A stretch of 18,735 bases of DNA from Lachnospiraceae bacterium UBA4292 (lineage in GTDB: Bacteria; Bacillota; Clostridia; Lachnospirales; Lachnospiraceae), in the NCBI GenBank assembly GCA_002395865.1, contig DGVE01000198.1:1-18735 (forward strand), in the 5' to 3' direction. This document shows, one piece after another, positions 1 through 7,130 of the stretch. The position numbers and the translations under genes are program-made. How positions within the stretch are numbered: the first letter of the stretch is position 1; the number at the start of each line of letters is the position of its first letter. The notes under the pieces are model-generated. The model ran no database searches, had not been told where the DNA came from, and was given only the letters and a program-made list of their open reading frames with translations.

Positions 1-771
1 GGCCTCGTCCGAAAGGATATCGCCGAACATGTTCTCGGTAAGTATGACATCAAACTGCGCGGGATCCTTCACGAGCTGCATAGCGCAGTTGTCCACGAGC
101 ATGTGCGAGAGCTTCACATCCGGATAATCCTTCGCGACCTCCTCCACGACCGCTCTCCAAAGTCTCGAGGTTGCGAGGACATTTGCCTTGTCGACCGAGA
201 TCACGTTCTTTCTTCTCTTTCTCGCGATCTCGAAGCCCTTTATCGCTATGCGCCTGATCTCGTTCTCATCGTAGGTGCAGATGTCGACTGCCTTCCTCAC
301 GCCGTCATTCTCCTCTGTGGTGTGAGTGCCGAAGTAGATGCCTCCGGTAAGTTCCCTCATGATCACCATGTCAAATCCGGCGTCCGCTGCCGCCTGAGAA
401 AGAGGACATGCGGATGAAAGCTCCTTATAGAGGTATGCCGGCCTGATGTTCGCGAAAAGGCCGAGCTCCTTCCTTATGCGAAGAAGAGCTGCCTCGGGCC
501 TGAGCTCGGGGGCGAGCTTATACCACGATGACTGGCCAACATTGCCGCCGACGGCTCCAAGTAGCACCGCGTCGGAAGCCTTAGCCGTAGCCAGAGCCTC
601 ATCTGTCAGCGGCACGCCGCATGCATCGATGGAGCAGCCGCCCATGAGTATCGTCTCATAATCAAATTTCACGCCGTATCTGTCCGAAACTGCATCAAGG
701 ACTTTTACGGCCTCCCTCACTATCTCGGGACCGATACCGTCACCGGGTATGAGTGTAATCTTCCTGTTCAA
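1..771 (-). CDS. leuB: 3-isopropylmalate dehydrogenase, LeuB (C-terminus beyond window)
   Basis: LeuB oxidises and decarboxylates 3-isopropylmalate to 2-oxoisocaproate with NAD in leucine biosynthesis, in the cytoplasm. The visible part is 257 codons of the usual roughly 360. It starts [17 protein letters not shown], the dinucleotide-fold entry typical of isocitrate/isopropylmalate dehydrogenases. It also carries [10 protein letters not shown], the VDNCAMQLV stretch with the catalytic-site Asp, and [12 protein letters not shown] at the window edge. The start is TTG at 769-771: GGAGG at 779-783 lies 7 bases upstream and there is no in-frame ATG. An out-of-frame ATG at 774-776 is only 2 bases from the GGAGG and ends after two codons. 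A consensus promoter sits about 40 bases upstream, so the gene need not depend on glpK transcription, although no clear terminator follows glpK. Identification is secure; the start is well supported. Confidence 0.96.
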   Translation of the reverse strand, partial: MNRKITLIPGDGIGPEIVREAVKVLDAVSDRYGVKFDYETILMGGCSIDACGVPLTDEALATAKASDAVLLGAVGGNVGQSSWYKLAPELRPEAALLRIRKELGLFANIRPAYLYKELSSACPLSQAAADAGFDMVIMRELTGGIYFGTHTTEENDGVRKAVDICTYDENEIRRIAIKGFEIARKRRKNVISVDKANVLATSRLWRAVVEEVAKDYPDVKLSHMLVDNCAMQLVKDPAQFDVILTENMFGDILSDEA

Positions 772-788
772 ATCATTGCCTCCGTGAC

Positions 789-804
789 CGCGGCGTCTGC
801 CGCG
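789..804 (-). promoter_or_regulatory. Hairpin in the leuB leader
   Basis: A perfect 6-bp inverted repeat, CGCGGC-AGAC-GCCGCG in minus-strand sense, ends 5 bases upstream of the leuB GGAGG. It is the only structure in the roughly 40-base leader. No T-run follows it, so it is not an intrinsic terminator. It could affect ribosome access or RNA stability; that is inference. Confidence 0.4.
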
Positions 805-817
805 AAAATTTCTTTAC

Positions 818-846
818 AGTATACAAGGAACGGCTCCTTTTTGCAA
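818..846 (-). promoter_or_regulatory. Vegetative promoter of leuB
   Basis: In minus-strand sense a TTGCAA -35 element (841-846) and a TATACT -10 element (818-823) are separated by exactly 17 bases. This predicts transcription starting near 811 and a leader of about 40 bases, too short for a leucine T-box or a leader-peptide attenuator. The rest of the 772-940 gap shows no gene. On the minus strand after glpK there is only a weak ATGTC/GGCAT stem followed by CATTTT, not a convincing terminator. Confidence 0.75.
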
Positions 847-940
847 GTGAAAATGATGCCTGCCGACATTTATTTTCGGAATTAGAGGTATAACTCAAAA
901 TAATATCACTTTGTAATTCTATAACTTTTATCGCTCTGTA

Positions 941-2431
941 CTACTTAGCCCAGTCAAAGGAGTGCACGACCGCCCTCTTCCAGCCTCTTATCTTTTCGGC
1001 TCTGGCCGCGTCGCCTATCGCGCTCACGAACTCTCTGTCGATTATCGCGTTCTTCTCTATCTCCTGAGTGTCCTTCCAGAAGCCCACGGCCAGTCCCGCC
1101 AGATACGCGGCACCGAGCGCCGTAGTCTCCACGCATACCGGGCGAAGCACAGGCATCGCGCTTATATCCGCCTGCATCTGCATCAGCAGGTTGTTGCGGC
1201 TCGCGCCGCCGTCCACGTGCAGGCTCTCTATCGCCTGACCGGATGCGTCCTTCATGGCTCCGAGCACATCCTCCACCTGATACGCGATGGATTCGAGCGT
1301 CGCTCTCACGATATGCCTCTTGTTCACGCCCCTCGTAAGTCCCACTATGACGCCTCTCGCGTATGGATCCCAGTACGGCGCGCCCATGCCCGTAAATGCC
1401 GGCACCACATAGCAGCCGGCTGTGTCAGGCACCTTGTTAGCCACCGTCTCACTGTCCGCGGCGTCCTTTATGAGCCCCATCTCGTCCCGAAGCCACTGTA
1501 TGCTCGCGCCGCCGACGAATACCGAACCCTCGAGTGCGTAGGTGACCTTTCCTCCTATGTTCCACGCGATCGTTGACACCAGACCGCTGTCGCCCTCCAC
1601 GGGCTTATCTCCCGTGTTCATCAGAAGGAAGCAGCCGGTCCCGTAGGTATTCTTGGCCTGCCCCTTGTTAAAGCAGCACTGCCCGAAAAGAGCCGCCTGC
1701 TGGTCTCCCGCGGCGCCGCACACAGGCACGGGTGCTCCGAAGAATCTATCGAGAGCGTAGCCGTATACAGCCGAGTTCTCCACCGGCTTGGGAAGCATCT
1801 TTTCGGGGATGTCCAAAAGCTTCAGTATATCCCTGTCCCACTCGAGCGTATTTATATTGAAGAGCATGGTCCTCGAGGCGTTGGAATAGTCGGTGATGTG
1901 CACCTTTCCACCCGTCAGCTTCCAGATGAGCCATGTCTCCACTGTACCGAATATCAGTCTGCCCTCCTGCGCACCCTCGCGGGCTCCGGGGACATTGTCC
2001 AGTATCCACTTTATCTTCGTGGCGGAAAAATAGGGATCAAGTATCAGCCCCGTCTTCTGCCTTATCATATTCTTCTTGTCAGCCAGCTGTTCACAGATAT
2101 CCGCGGTCCTGCGGCACTGCCATACTATGGCGTTATAGATCGGTCTTCCCGTCTCGCGGTCCCAGACGATCGTTGTCTCGCGCTGGTTCGTGATGCCTAT
2201 CGCGGCAATGCTCTCCGGCGCTATTCCGGCCTTCGCCACCGCCTCAACTGCCACACCGATCTGTGTGGACCATATCTCATCCGGATCGTGCTCCACCCAG
2301 CCCGGTTTCGGAAATATCTGCGTGAATTCCTTCTGCGAGGCGCTGATTATCCTGCCCTCGCGGTTGAATACTATGCATCTGTTGCTCGTGGTCCCCGCGT
2401 CAAAGGCGAGCACGTATTTTTCATTATCCAT
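941..2431 (-). CDS. glpK: Glycerol kinase GlpK
   Basis: GlpK phosphorylates glycerol to sn-glycerol-3-phosphate with ATP in the cytoplasm. The 496-residue length and sequence match the FGGY kinase family along the whole protein. Visible signatures are the phosphate loop DAGTTSNR (11-18), NQRETT (82-87, the glycerol-binding Arg-Glu pair), DPYFSATK with Tyr134, the catalytic Asp243 in [11 protein letters not shown], and GLTRGVN near the C-terminal domain. Where many Bacillota GlpK proteins have YHFFG, with the His phosphorylated by HPr, this one reads LDRFFG (Arg229), so PTS activation by that route is unlikely. The ATG start at 2431 has an AAGGGG site 5 bases upstream. It lies 35 bases behind a monoglyceride-lipase-like gene, which could supply its substrate. 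No glpF or glpD is in the window. Confidence 0.97.
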   Translation of the reverse strand: MDNEKYVLAFDAGTTSNRCIVFNREGRIISASQKEFTQIFPKPGWVEHDPDEIWSTQIGVAVEAVAKAGIAPESIAAIGITNQRETTIVWDRETGRPIYNAIVWQCRRTADICEQLADKKNMIRQKTGLILDPYFSATKIKWILDNVPGAREGAQEGRLIFGTVETWLIWKLTGGKVHITDYSNASRTMLFNINTLEWDRDILKLLDIPEKMLPKPVENSAVYGYALDRFFGAPVPVCGAAGDQQAALFGQCCFNKGQAKNTYGTGCFLLMNTGDKPVEGDSGLVSTIAWNIGGKVTYALEGSVFVGGASIQWLRDEMGLIKDAADSETVANKVPDTAGCYVVPAFTGMGAPYWDPYARGVIVGLTRGVNKRHIVRATLESIAYQVEDVLGAMKDASGQAIESLHVDGGASRNNLLMQMQADISAMPVLRPVCVETTALGAAYLAGLAVGFWKDTQEIEKNAIIDREFVSAIGDAARAEKIRGWKRAVVHSFDWAK

Positions 2432-2466
2432 GGTTTCCCCTTCTTGTTATCCCCCAAAAGCACCCG

Positions 2467-3393
2467 TTACTGCCCCTTCACTCCCTCAAGGAAGTCCAGC
2501 AAATCACGATAGACTACCAGCTTTCTCTTCTCGTTCAGTATTTCATGCCTCATGTTCTTGTAGAATTTGCCGGTCACGTTTTCATAGCCGTGATCCTTGA
2601 AATCCCTTATCGCGGCGGCGAAATCCTTGTCCGACACCGCGCATGGATCGTCCTTACCCGACATAAATATGACGGGCAGCTCCTTCTTTATGCCGTCCCA
2701 TCCCTTCTTTGAGCATGCGCCCTCCAGAAGAAGCAGGAGATTCTCGAAGCCGTTCAGAGTAAAAACAAATCCGCACAGCTCGTCGCGGTTGTACTCCCTG
2801 ACCGCCTCGGCGTCGGAGTTTAACCACGCGTGCTCGAGCTTCTCAGCCTTGAACCTCTTCTCGTAGGGTCCCATCACCATGCCGTTTATCATGGCTGAAC
2901 GGTTTCTGTCGCCCTTCACCTTCTTAAGGACTCGTATGAGAGCCAGACCCAGGCCTGCGGTCGCGGTGGGCGAGGGGCTTCCCACCACCACGAGCCTGTC
3001 GATATCCGCATCGTACTTCTTCGCGTAGCATCTGACTGCGAGCGAGCCCATGCTGTGCCCGAGAAGAGTAAAGGGCAGGCTCTCCCCAAGCTCCTTTTTG
3101 GCATAGAGAGTTATCTGGTGCAGATCGTCCACCAGAGCGGCCGCTCCGTCCTCATAGAAATAGCCCAGATCCTCTGGTGACTTCACGCTCTGCCCGTGGC
3201 CTCTGTGATCGTTGATTACGCAGGCATATCCGTGTCCTGCCATATACTCCATGAAAGGAATATACCTTTCCTTGTGCTCGCACATACCGTGCGCGATCTG
3301 GATTATGCCCCTGATCTCGCCCTCCGGCTTCACTATGATGCCGTAAAGCTCCAGCCCGTCGCGTTCGGATGCCGCCTTAAATTCAGTCTGCAT
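2467..3393 (-). CDS. Alpha/beta hydrolase of the serine aminopeptidase S33 / monoglyceride lipase type
   Basis: A 308-residue cytoplasmic serine hydrolase, probably acting on monoacylglycerol or lysophospholipid. The full catalytic set is visible: oxyanion region HGMCEHKERY (35-44), NDHRGHGQS (61-69), nucleophile Ser114 in LGHSMGS, acid Asp249 in SGKDDP and base His283 in NMRHEIL. These are the usual motifs of lysophospholipase/monoglyceride lipase proteins. There is no signal peptide or membrane segment. The ATG at 3393 lies inside the end of the NUDIX gene (11-base overlap) behind a strong GGGGGGAG site, so the two are probably co-translated. The next gene downstream is glpK, which fits release of glycerol followed by phosphorylation; that pathway link is inference. 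An esterase or carboxyl hydrolase on another substrate remains possible. Confidence 0.88.
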   Translation of the reverse strand: MQTEFKAASERDGLELYGIIVKPEGEIRGIIQIAHGMCEHKERYIPFMEYMAGHGYACVINDHRGHGQSVKSPEDLGYFYEDGAAALVDDLHQITLYAKKELGESLPFTLLGHSMGSLAVRCYAKKYDADIDRLVVVGSPSPTATAGLGLALIRVLKKVKGDRNRSAMINGMVMGPYEKRFKAEKLEHAWLNSDAEAVREYNRDELCGFVFTLNGFENLLLLLEGACSKKGWDGIKKELPVIFMSGKDDPCAVSDKDFAAAIRDFKDHGYENVTGKFYKNMRHEILNEKRKLVVYRDLLDFLEGVKGQ

Positions 3394-3898
3394 TTTCTCC
3401 CCCCTTCTTTTCCCCCATATACCACTTCAGGAATTCCGTATCCCTCTTCATACAGTCCTTGAGACCATGCGCGGAGTTGACGCTTATGACCTGTGACGGC
3501 TCGCTCCACAGCGCGCAAAAGCCCGCCTTCTTCTCGCTCTGCGTCAGAGACAGCTCGTGCTCGCTGTCATTTACATCGCAGGTGTAGAAATACGAGTCAC
3601 GGACGAATTTAACGTCACGGTCGAATACATCCCGTCTTATCTCGCGTATAACGCCTATTTCATTAATAGTCTCCGGTATCACCTCTCGGCCGGTCTCCTC
3701 GAGGACCTCCCTCATGAGAGTCTCGGTATGATCCTCGTCTCCCTCCACGCCTCCGCCGGGTATCTTAAAGACGCCCGCGCCGTCGCGCTGCATCAGGAGC
3801 TTCCCGTTCCTCTCGATAAGCGCCCTGACGGTGACCCTCGTCACAGTCCTTTTCGTGTTCTCGTAATCGCCGCTGTCAAGTACCATTATAGTTTTCAT
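3383..3898 (-). CDS. NUDIX hydrolase
   Basis: A 171-residue protein with a perfect NUDIX box at residues 49-71: Gly49, Glu55, then REVLEETG (63-70) fitting GX5EX7REUXEEXGU. NUDIX enzymes cleave a nucleoside diphosphate linked to another moiety, using Mg2+ or Mn2+ held by the REXXEE glutamates. The substrate cannot be read from this sequence; candidates are oxidised dNTPs, nucleotide sugars or other NDP-X. The ATG at 3898 has GGAGAG 5 bases upstream and lies 23 bases inside the YolD-like gene. Its 3' end overlaps the lipase gene by 11 bases. Lying directly after a translesion polymerase pair suggests, but does not prove, nucleotide-pool clean-up. The C-terminal 40 residues lie outside the usual NUDIX core. 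Confidence 0.9.
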   Translation of the reverse strand: MKTIMVLDSGDYENTKRTVTRVTVRALIERNGKLLMQRDGAGVFKIPGGGVEGDEDHTETLMREVLEETGREVIPETINEIGVIREIRRDVFDRDVKFVRDSYFYTCDVNDSEHELSLTQSEKKAGFCALWSEPSQVISVNSAHGLKDCMKRDTEFLKWYMGEKKGGENAD

Positions 3899-4112
3899 AG
3901 GAGCTCTCCATGTATTCTTCCATGCTGTACTCTTCGTTAACGTACTCTATACTCTCATCCGACTCCCCGGCCTTCTCGGCTCCCTTTATCTTTTCGCCGA
4001 AGCCCGTAAGAGCCTGAAACGGTGCAAATATCTTCGCCCTGTTCCCCCTGTCCATCGGATGATGATTCCTGTAGGCAGGCCACTTCATGTCAATGATATC
4101 GTCATAGTTCAT
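3876..4112 (-). CDS. YolD-like small protein paired with the Y-family polymerase
   Basis: A 78-residue protein beginning MNYDDIIDM, followed by DRGNRAKIFAPFQALTGFGE. This resembles the APFxALTG-type small proteins that follow UvrX/YqjW-like polymerases in Bacillota (YolD-like). Their biochemical role is not settled; a UmuD-like accessory role has been proposed. Its ATG overlaps the polymerase stop as ATGA (4 bases), with GGAGGG 9 bases upstream, so the pair is translationally coupled. The last 30 or so residues are unusually rich in Glu, Ser and Tyr (EEYSMEEYMESSYENY) and are encoded partly by DNA that also forms the start of the NUDIX gene. The family assignment rests on motif memory and gene position, not on a search. 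Confidence 0.75.
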   Translation of the reverse strand: MNYDDIIDMKWPAYRNHHPMDRGNRAKIFAPFQALTGFGEKIKGAEKAGESDESIEYVNEEYSMEEYMESSYENYNGT

Positions 4113-5470
4113 GCCTTGTGCCCTCCTACCTGAGTATTCCTTTCTATCGCCGTGGCGCCCTCCTGAAGGTTCGTGCCCTTTAAGAGAGCGTTCTTTCCGA
4201 AGCGCTTTCTGATCTCAAGCATTGCCCTCTGGATATTCTTCTCCTTCTCCACCTTCCTGGGATCCGTGAAGAGGTCGTACTGCTCGAACACGTCGTCGCG
4301 CAGGTTGTTGAGACTTATGTTCAGCCTTCGCACGAGCAGCCTTTCATCGACATTTTCATCGAAAAGCCTTACTATGGCCTCGGATATCTTTCTCACGGAT
4401 GAGGTGTAATCGCCGAGGCTCACGGACTTGTGCACCGCCCTCGGCGCCATCCTTCCGTAGTAGTCGGTATCCAGCGCTCCATCGTAATCCTTTGGATACT
4501 CGTGGTCGTAGCACACGGCTATGGCCACCGAATCCGTAAGATAGCCTTTGCCGAACATTTCAAGTGAAAGCCCCTCCGCCATCTCGCGTATGACTATGCG
4601 GGCCTTGTCGAAGGGGTAGCCGCATTTTAAGACCTGCCCCTGGCTGAGGCTCTTTACCGAGGTCTTGTAGCTCTTGATATCCTTCATGGTGCAGGGCTCA
4701 TAGCCCCAGGCGTGATCGATCAGTATCTCCGCGTCCACGCCGAACACCTTGAAGAGCCTGTCCTCCTGATAAAGGCTCGCCCTCGCGAGATCCCCCATGG
4801 TGTAGATGCCCTCGCGCTCGAGTCTCCTTACGGTGCCCTTTCCGACCTGCCAGAAATCCGTCATCGGCCTGTGATCCCACAGGAGCCTGCGGTAGCTCAT
4901 CTCATCCAGCTGCGCGATCCTCACTCCGTCCGCATCCGGCGCAGCCTTCTTAGCCACTATGTCCATGGCGATCTTGGCCAGGTACATATTGGTGCCTATA
5001 CCCGCTGTGGCTGTGATGCCTGTGGTGCCCAGCACATCCCTTACCATGGTCATGACAAGCGTATGCGCGTCCATACCGTAGAGCTTCACATAATCCGTGA
5101 TGTCGATGAAGCACTCATCCACGGAGTACACATGCATATCCTCCGCGGAGACATATTTCATGTAGATGGAGAATATCTGCGTGGATACCTCCATATATCT
5201 TCGCATCCTCGGCGGCGCTGCGATGTACTCCACCACCTCTCCGGTGGAGCGCCTCACCTCCTCAAGTATCTGTTCCACCTCGAAGAGTCTTGGCCGCCCG
5301 GGCACTCCGTAGGCCTTTAGCGCGGGCGAGACCGCAAGGCATATCGTCTTCTCGGTCCTCGAGGTATCTGCCACGACCAGCTTGGCAGTCAGCGGATCGA
5401 GCCCTCTCTCCACGCACTCGACCGAGGCATAAAATGATTTAAGATCAATGGCCGCATATATTCTGCTCAT
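4109..5470 (-). CDS. Y-family translesion DNA polymerase (UvrX/YqjW-like)
   Basis: A 453-residue lesion-bypass polymerase of the UmuC/DinB superfamily. Motif I AAIDLKSFYASVE gives catalytic Asp9 and the sugar-gate Tyr14. Motif III VYSVDECFIDIT gives Asp118-Glu119. The GIGTNMYLAKIAMD block (158-170) is typical of the fold, followed by the thumb and little-finger regions. QYDLF at 397-401 fits the QxxLF beta-clamp binding motif. KTICLAVSPALKAYG and PGRPRLFEV are characteristic of UvrX/YqjW rather than DinB/PolIV. The ATG at 5470 sits directly against the T-run of an intrinsic terminator and has only a weak GGTGA upstream, so expression appears tightly limited. It overlaps the YolD-like gene by 4 bases. 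No convincing LexA box was found. Assignment to the UvrX branch is by motif recall. Confidence 0.93.
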   Translation of the reverse strand: MSRIYAAIDLKSFYASVECVERGLDPLTAKLVVADTSRTEKTICLAVSPALKAYGVPGRPRLFEVEQILEEVRRSTGEVVEYIAAPPRMRRYMEVSTQIFSIYMKYVSAEDMHVYSVDECFIDITDYVKLYGMDAHTLVMTMVRDVLGTTGITATAGIGTNMYLAKIAMDIVAKKAAPDADGVRIAQLDEMSYRRLLWDHRPMTDFWQVGKGTVRRLEREGIYTMGDLARASLYQEDRLFKVFGVDAEILIDHAWGYEPCTMKDIKSYKTSVKSLSQGQVLKCGYPFDKARIVIREMAEGLSLEMFGKGYLTDSVAIAVCYDHEYPKDYDGALDTDYYGRMAPRAVHKSVSLGDYTSSVRKISEAIVRLFDENVDERLLVRRLNISLNNLRDDVFEQYDLFTDPRKVEKEKNIQRAMLEIRKRFGKNALLKGTNLQEGATAIERNTQVGGHKA

Positions 5471-5508
5471 AAAAAATCACCGATAACCCGGGCACTGCCC
5501 GGGTTATC
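5471..5508 (-). terminator. Intrinsic terminator after the deacetylase gene, abutting the polymerase start
   Basis: A perfect 12-bp inverted repeat (GATAACCCGGGC at 5482-5493 and its complement at 5497-5508) with a 3-base loop is followed in minus-strand sense by GGTGA and six Ts (5471-5476). The hairpin begins 2 bases after the deacetylase stop codon, and the T-run runs straight into the ATG of the polymerase gene at 5470. It should end most transcription of the upstream sugar/transport block. Confidence 0.9.
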
Positions 5509-5510
5509 CA

Positions 5511-7121
5511 TTAAGTTCTGTCCGAATATGTTCCTATGACATAACCATCCGGAATGGGCACTCCCGCTACGGGTTCGGGTCTGTCCCTGTCCCATACGTA
5601 GAAAGGATCGATGAACTGGCTGAGAAGGTCTCTGTAGCCGACTATTGCCTCATAGAGTCTCTGTCCGTCGACATTCAGTCTTCCCTGTCTGAAGTATTCA
5701 TCCGTTATCTGTACCCACGGCTGGTTGCTGTCCACGTTGCAGAAGTAGCGAAAGCCCCTGTCCTTCATGTACTGGTACTTTACCTGTCCCTGAGGAGTCT
5801 GCTTCTCCGCGTTCGTGTACTGCCAGAAATTGCCCACGTCATCGCCGTTAGGATAGATGATGTGGTCGCACGGTCCGATTATGGGTGTCACCTCGGCTAT
5901 CCACAGGTCCAGATCCCAGTAGAAATGGTCGAGCTCGGCCTGTCCCATGGCGCGATGTCCCCATCCGTGGCATGCGAAGGTCCAGCCGGTTGCCTTGAGG
6001 GCATCGGCCACCTGCTTGGCTGTCTCTGTATCTGCGTCGATGTTCGGGTTGGGATAGAGATATCCCTTGCCGTCACGTCCCTCGTTCTCGGGACCATAGT
6101 TGTAGTGTGATGTTCTGTATCCGAACACTCCGTTGTAGCCCGTCAGGGCAATTATGCCCTTCGAGCCTCTGTAGGAGAAGTCGGGGTGAGCCTTCACGAA
6201 ATTATCGAGTATGGGGATCATATCGAAGGCACCGCGCTGCTTTGTGCCGTCGGGCATATCCATCTCGCAGGTCACGTAGCCGTCCTCCAAAACGACTAGC
6301 CTGTTCGCATAGCCGTCACCGGTCATGTACTCATAGTAGCTGACATCGTCCTGGCTCATTACTATGGGCGTCTTTCCCGGCGGCAGGTAGATGGGCTGGC
6401 GCACCATCTTCTGAGTGCCGTCCTCCATGGTCTCGAGCTTCGCTATATCGTACACATTTACAAGGACATAACCTCTCTCATACAGCTGCTCGAGTATCCT
6501 GTTGAACTCGGTGATGGTAGTCATGACCTTGTTGTACTTCTCGGTGTCGCTCGCATCATCAAAGGAGAGATCGTTGTCATATATGAGTGTGTGGAAGAAA
6601 ATGTGGCAGATCTTGGTGTTGTCCGCCCACTTTACAAGTCCGGCCTTCTCCTGCGCATAGCGGTTCACAGCCTCCTGATACTTCGCGTTCGTCGAATACT
6701 CCGCACTGTTCTGGAGCATGGATGTAGCCGCGTCATAATCATACATGGCAGCCTTGACATTGGCCGCGTCGAGAAGCGCGTCGCCCGTAAGTGTGGGGGC
6801 GCTGCTGTCGGGTATGTTCGATCCCGAGGGCTGTGATGCGGTGGCGGGCTCCGGCGAAGTCGGAACCTCTATCGTGATGTCATACTGCTCGGTATTGTCC
6901 GCGGGCACACTCTGAGACTGATCCGCCACAGCGGATGTCTGAGTGTTGTTTGCCACTGCGGAGGTCTCCTTACCGTCCCCCGAGCCGCCTCCGAGCGTCT
7001 TGACCACAAGGGCTATAAGGCAGCCTGCGATCACTATTATCATAAATACCGCAAGCGCGCTTATGAGCCATATTATTCTCTGCTGTTTCTTTCTTCTGGC
7101 TTTTCTGTTGTTCGTTCCCAT
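5511..7121 (-). CDS. Membrane-anchored polysaccharide deacetylase (NodB-fold, CE4-like)
   Basis: A 536-residue protein with a basic N-terminus (KARRKKQQR), one membrane segment at about 17-40 and a low-complexity Ser/Thr/Ala/Pro linker to about 110. The catalytic part should therefore lie outside the cell. It carries the metal triad of the NodB fold in variant form: SQDDVSYY (Asp258 as base, Asp259 as metal ligand) replaces TFDDG, and CHGWGH gives His385 and His389. YPNG at 423-426 stands for the RxPYG motif. About 125 residues separate motifs 1 and 2, far more than in NodB. The likely reaction is removal of N- or O-acetyl groups from a glycan; the substrate is unknown. The ATG at 7121 is 9 bases after the GH42 stop with AAAGG 6 bases upstream, so both belong to one operon. 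Confidence 0.85.
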   Translation of the reverse strand: MGTNNRKARRKKQQRIIWLISALAVFMIIVIAGCLIALVVKTLGGGSGDGKETSAVANNTQTSAVADQSQSVPADNTEQYDITIEVPTSPEPATASQPSGSNIPDSSAPTLTGDALLDAANVKAAMYDYDAATSMLQNSAEYSTNAKYQEAVNRYAQEKAGLVKWADNTKICHIFFHTLIYDNDLSFDDASDTEKYNKVMTTITEFNRILEQLYERGYVLVNVYDIAKLETMEDGTQKMVRQPIYLPPGKTPIVMSQDDVSYYEYMTGDGYANRLVVLEDGYVTCEMDMPDGTKQRGAFDMIPILDNFVKAHPDFSYRGSKGIIALTGYNGVFGYRTSHYNYGPENEGRDGKGYLYPNPNIDADTETAKQVADALKATGWTFACHGWGHRAMGQAELDHFYWDLDLWIAEVTPIIGPCDHIIYPNGDDVGNFWQYTNAEKQTPQGQVKYQYMKDRGFRYFCNVDSNQPWVQITDEYFRQGRLNVDGQRLYEAIVGYRDLLSQFIDPFYVWDRDRPEPVAGVPIPDGYVIGTYSDRT

Positions 7122-7130
7122 GATAAGCCT

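Noticed and set aside
103..661. Small plus-strand frames at 103-417 and 446-661
   Set aside because: They are antisense to leuB, whose sequence is recognisable throughout 1-771.
962..1576. Plus-strand open frame of 204 codons inside glpK, and similar ones at 4712-5320, 8253-8990 and 12628-13347
   Set aside because: All are antisense to genes with intact family motifs; the GC-rich third positions of the real genes explain the lack of stops.
5522..5533. GAACATATTCGG (minus sense) upstream of the polymerase gene as a LexA/DinR box
   Set aside because: Only the first half-site GAACATAT matches GAACATATGTTC; the second half is missing and the bases are codons of the deacetylase gene.
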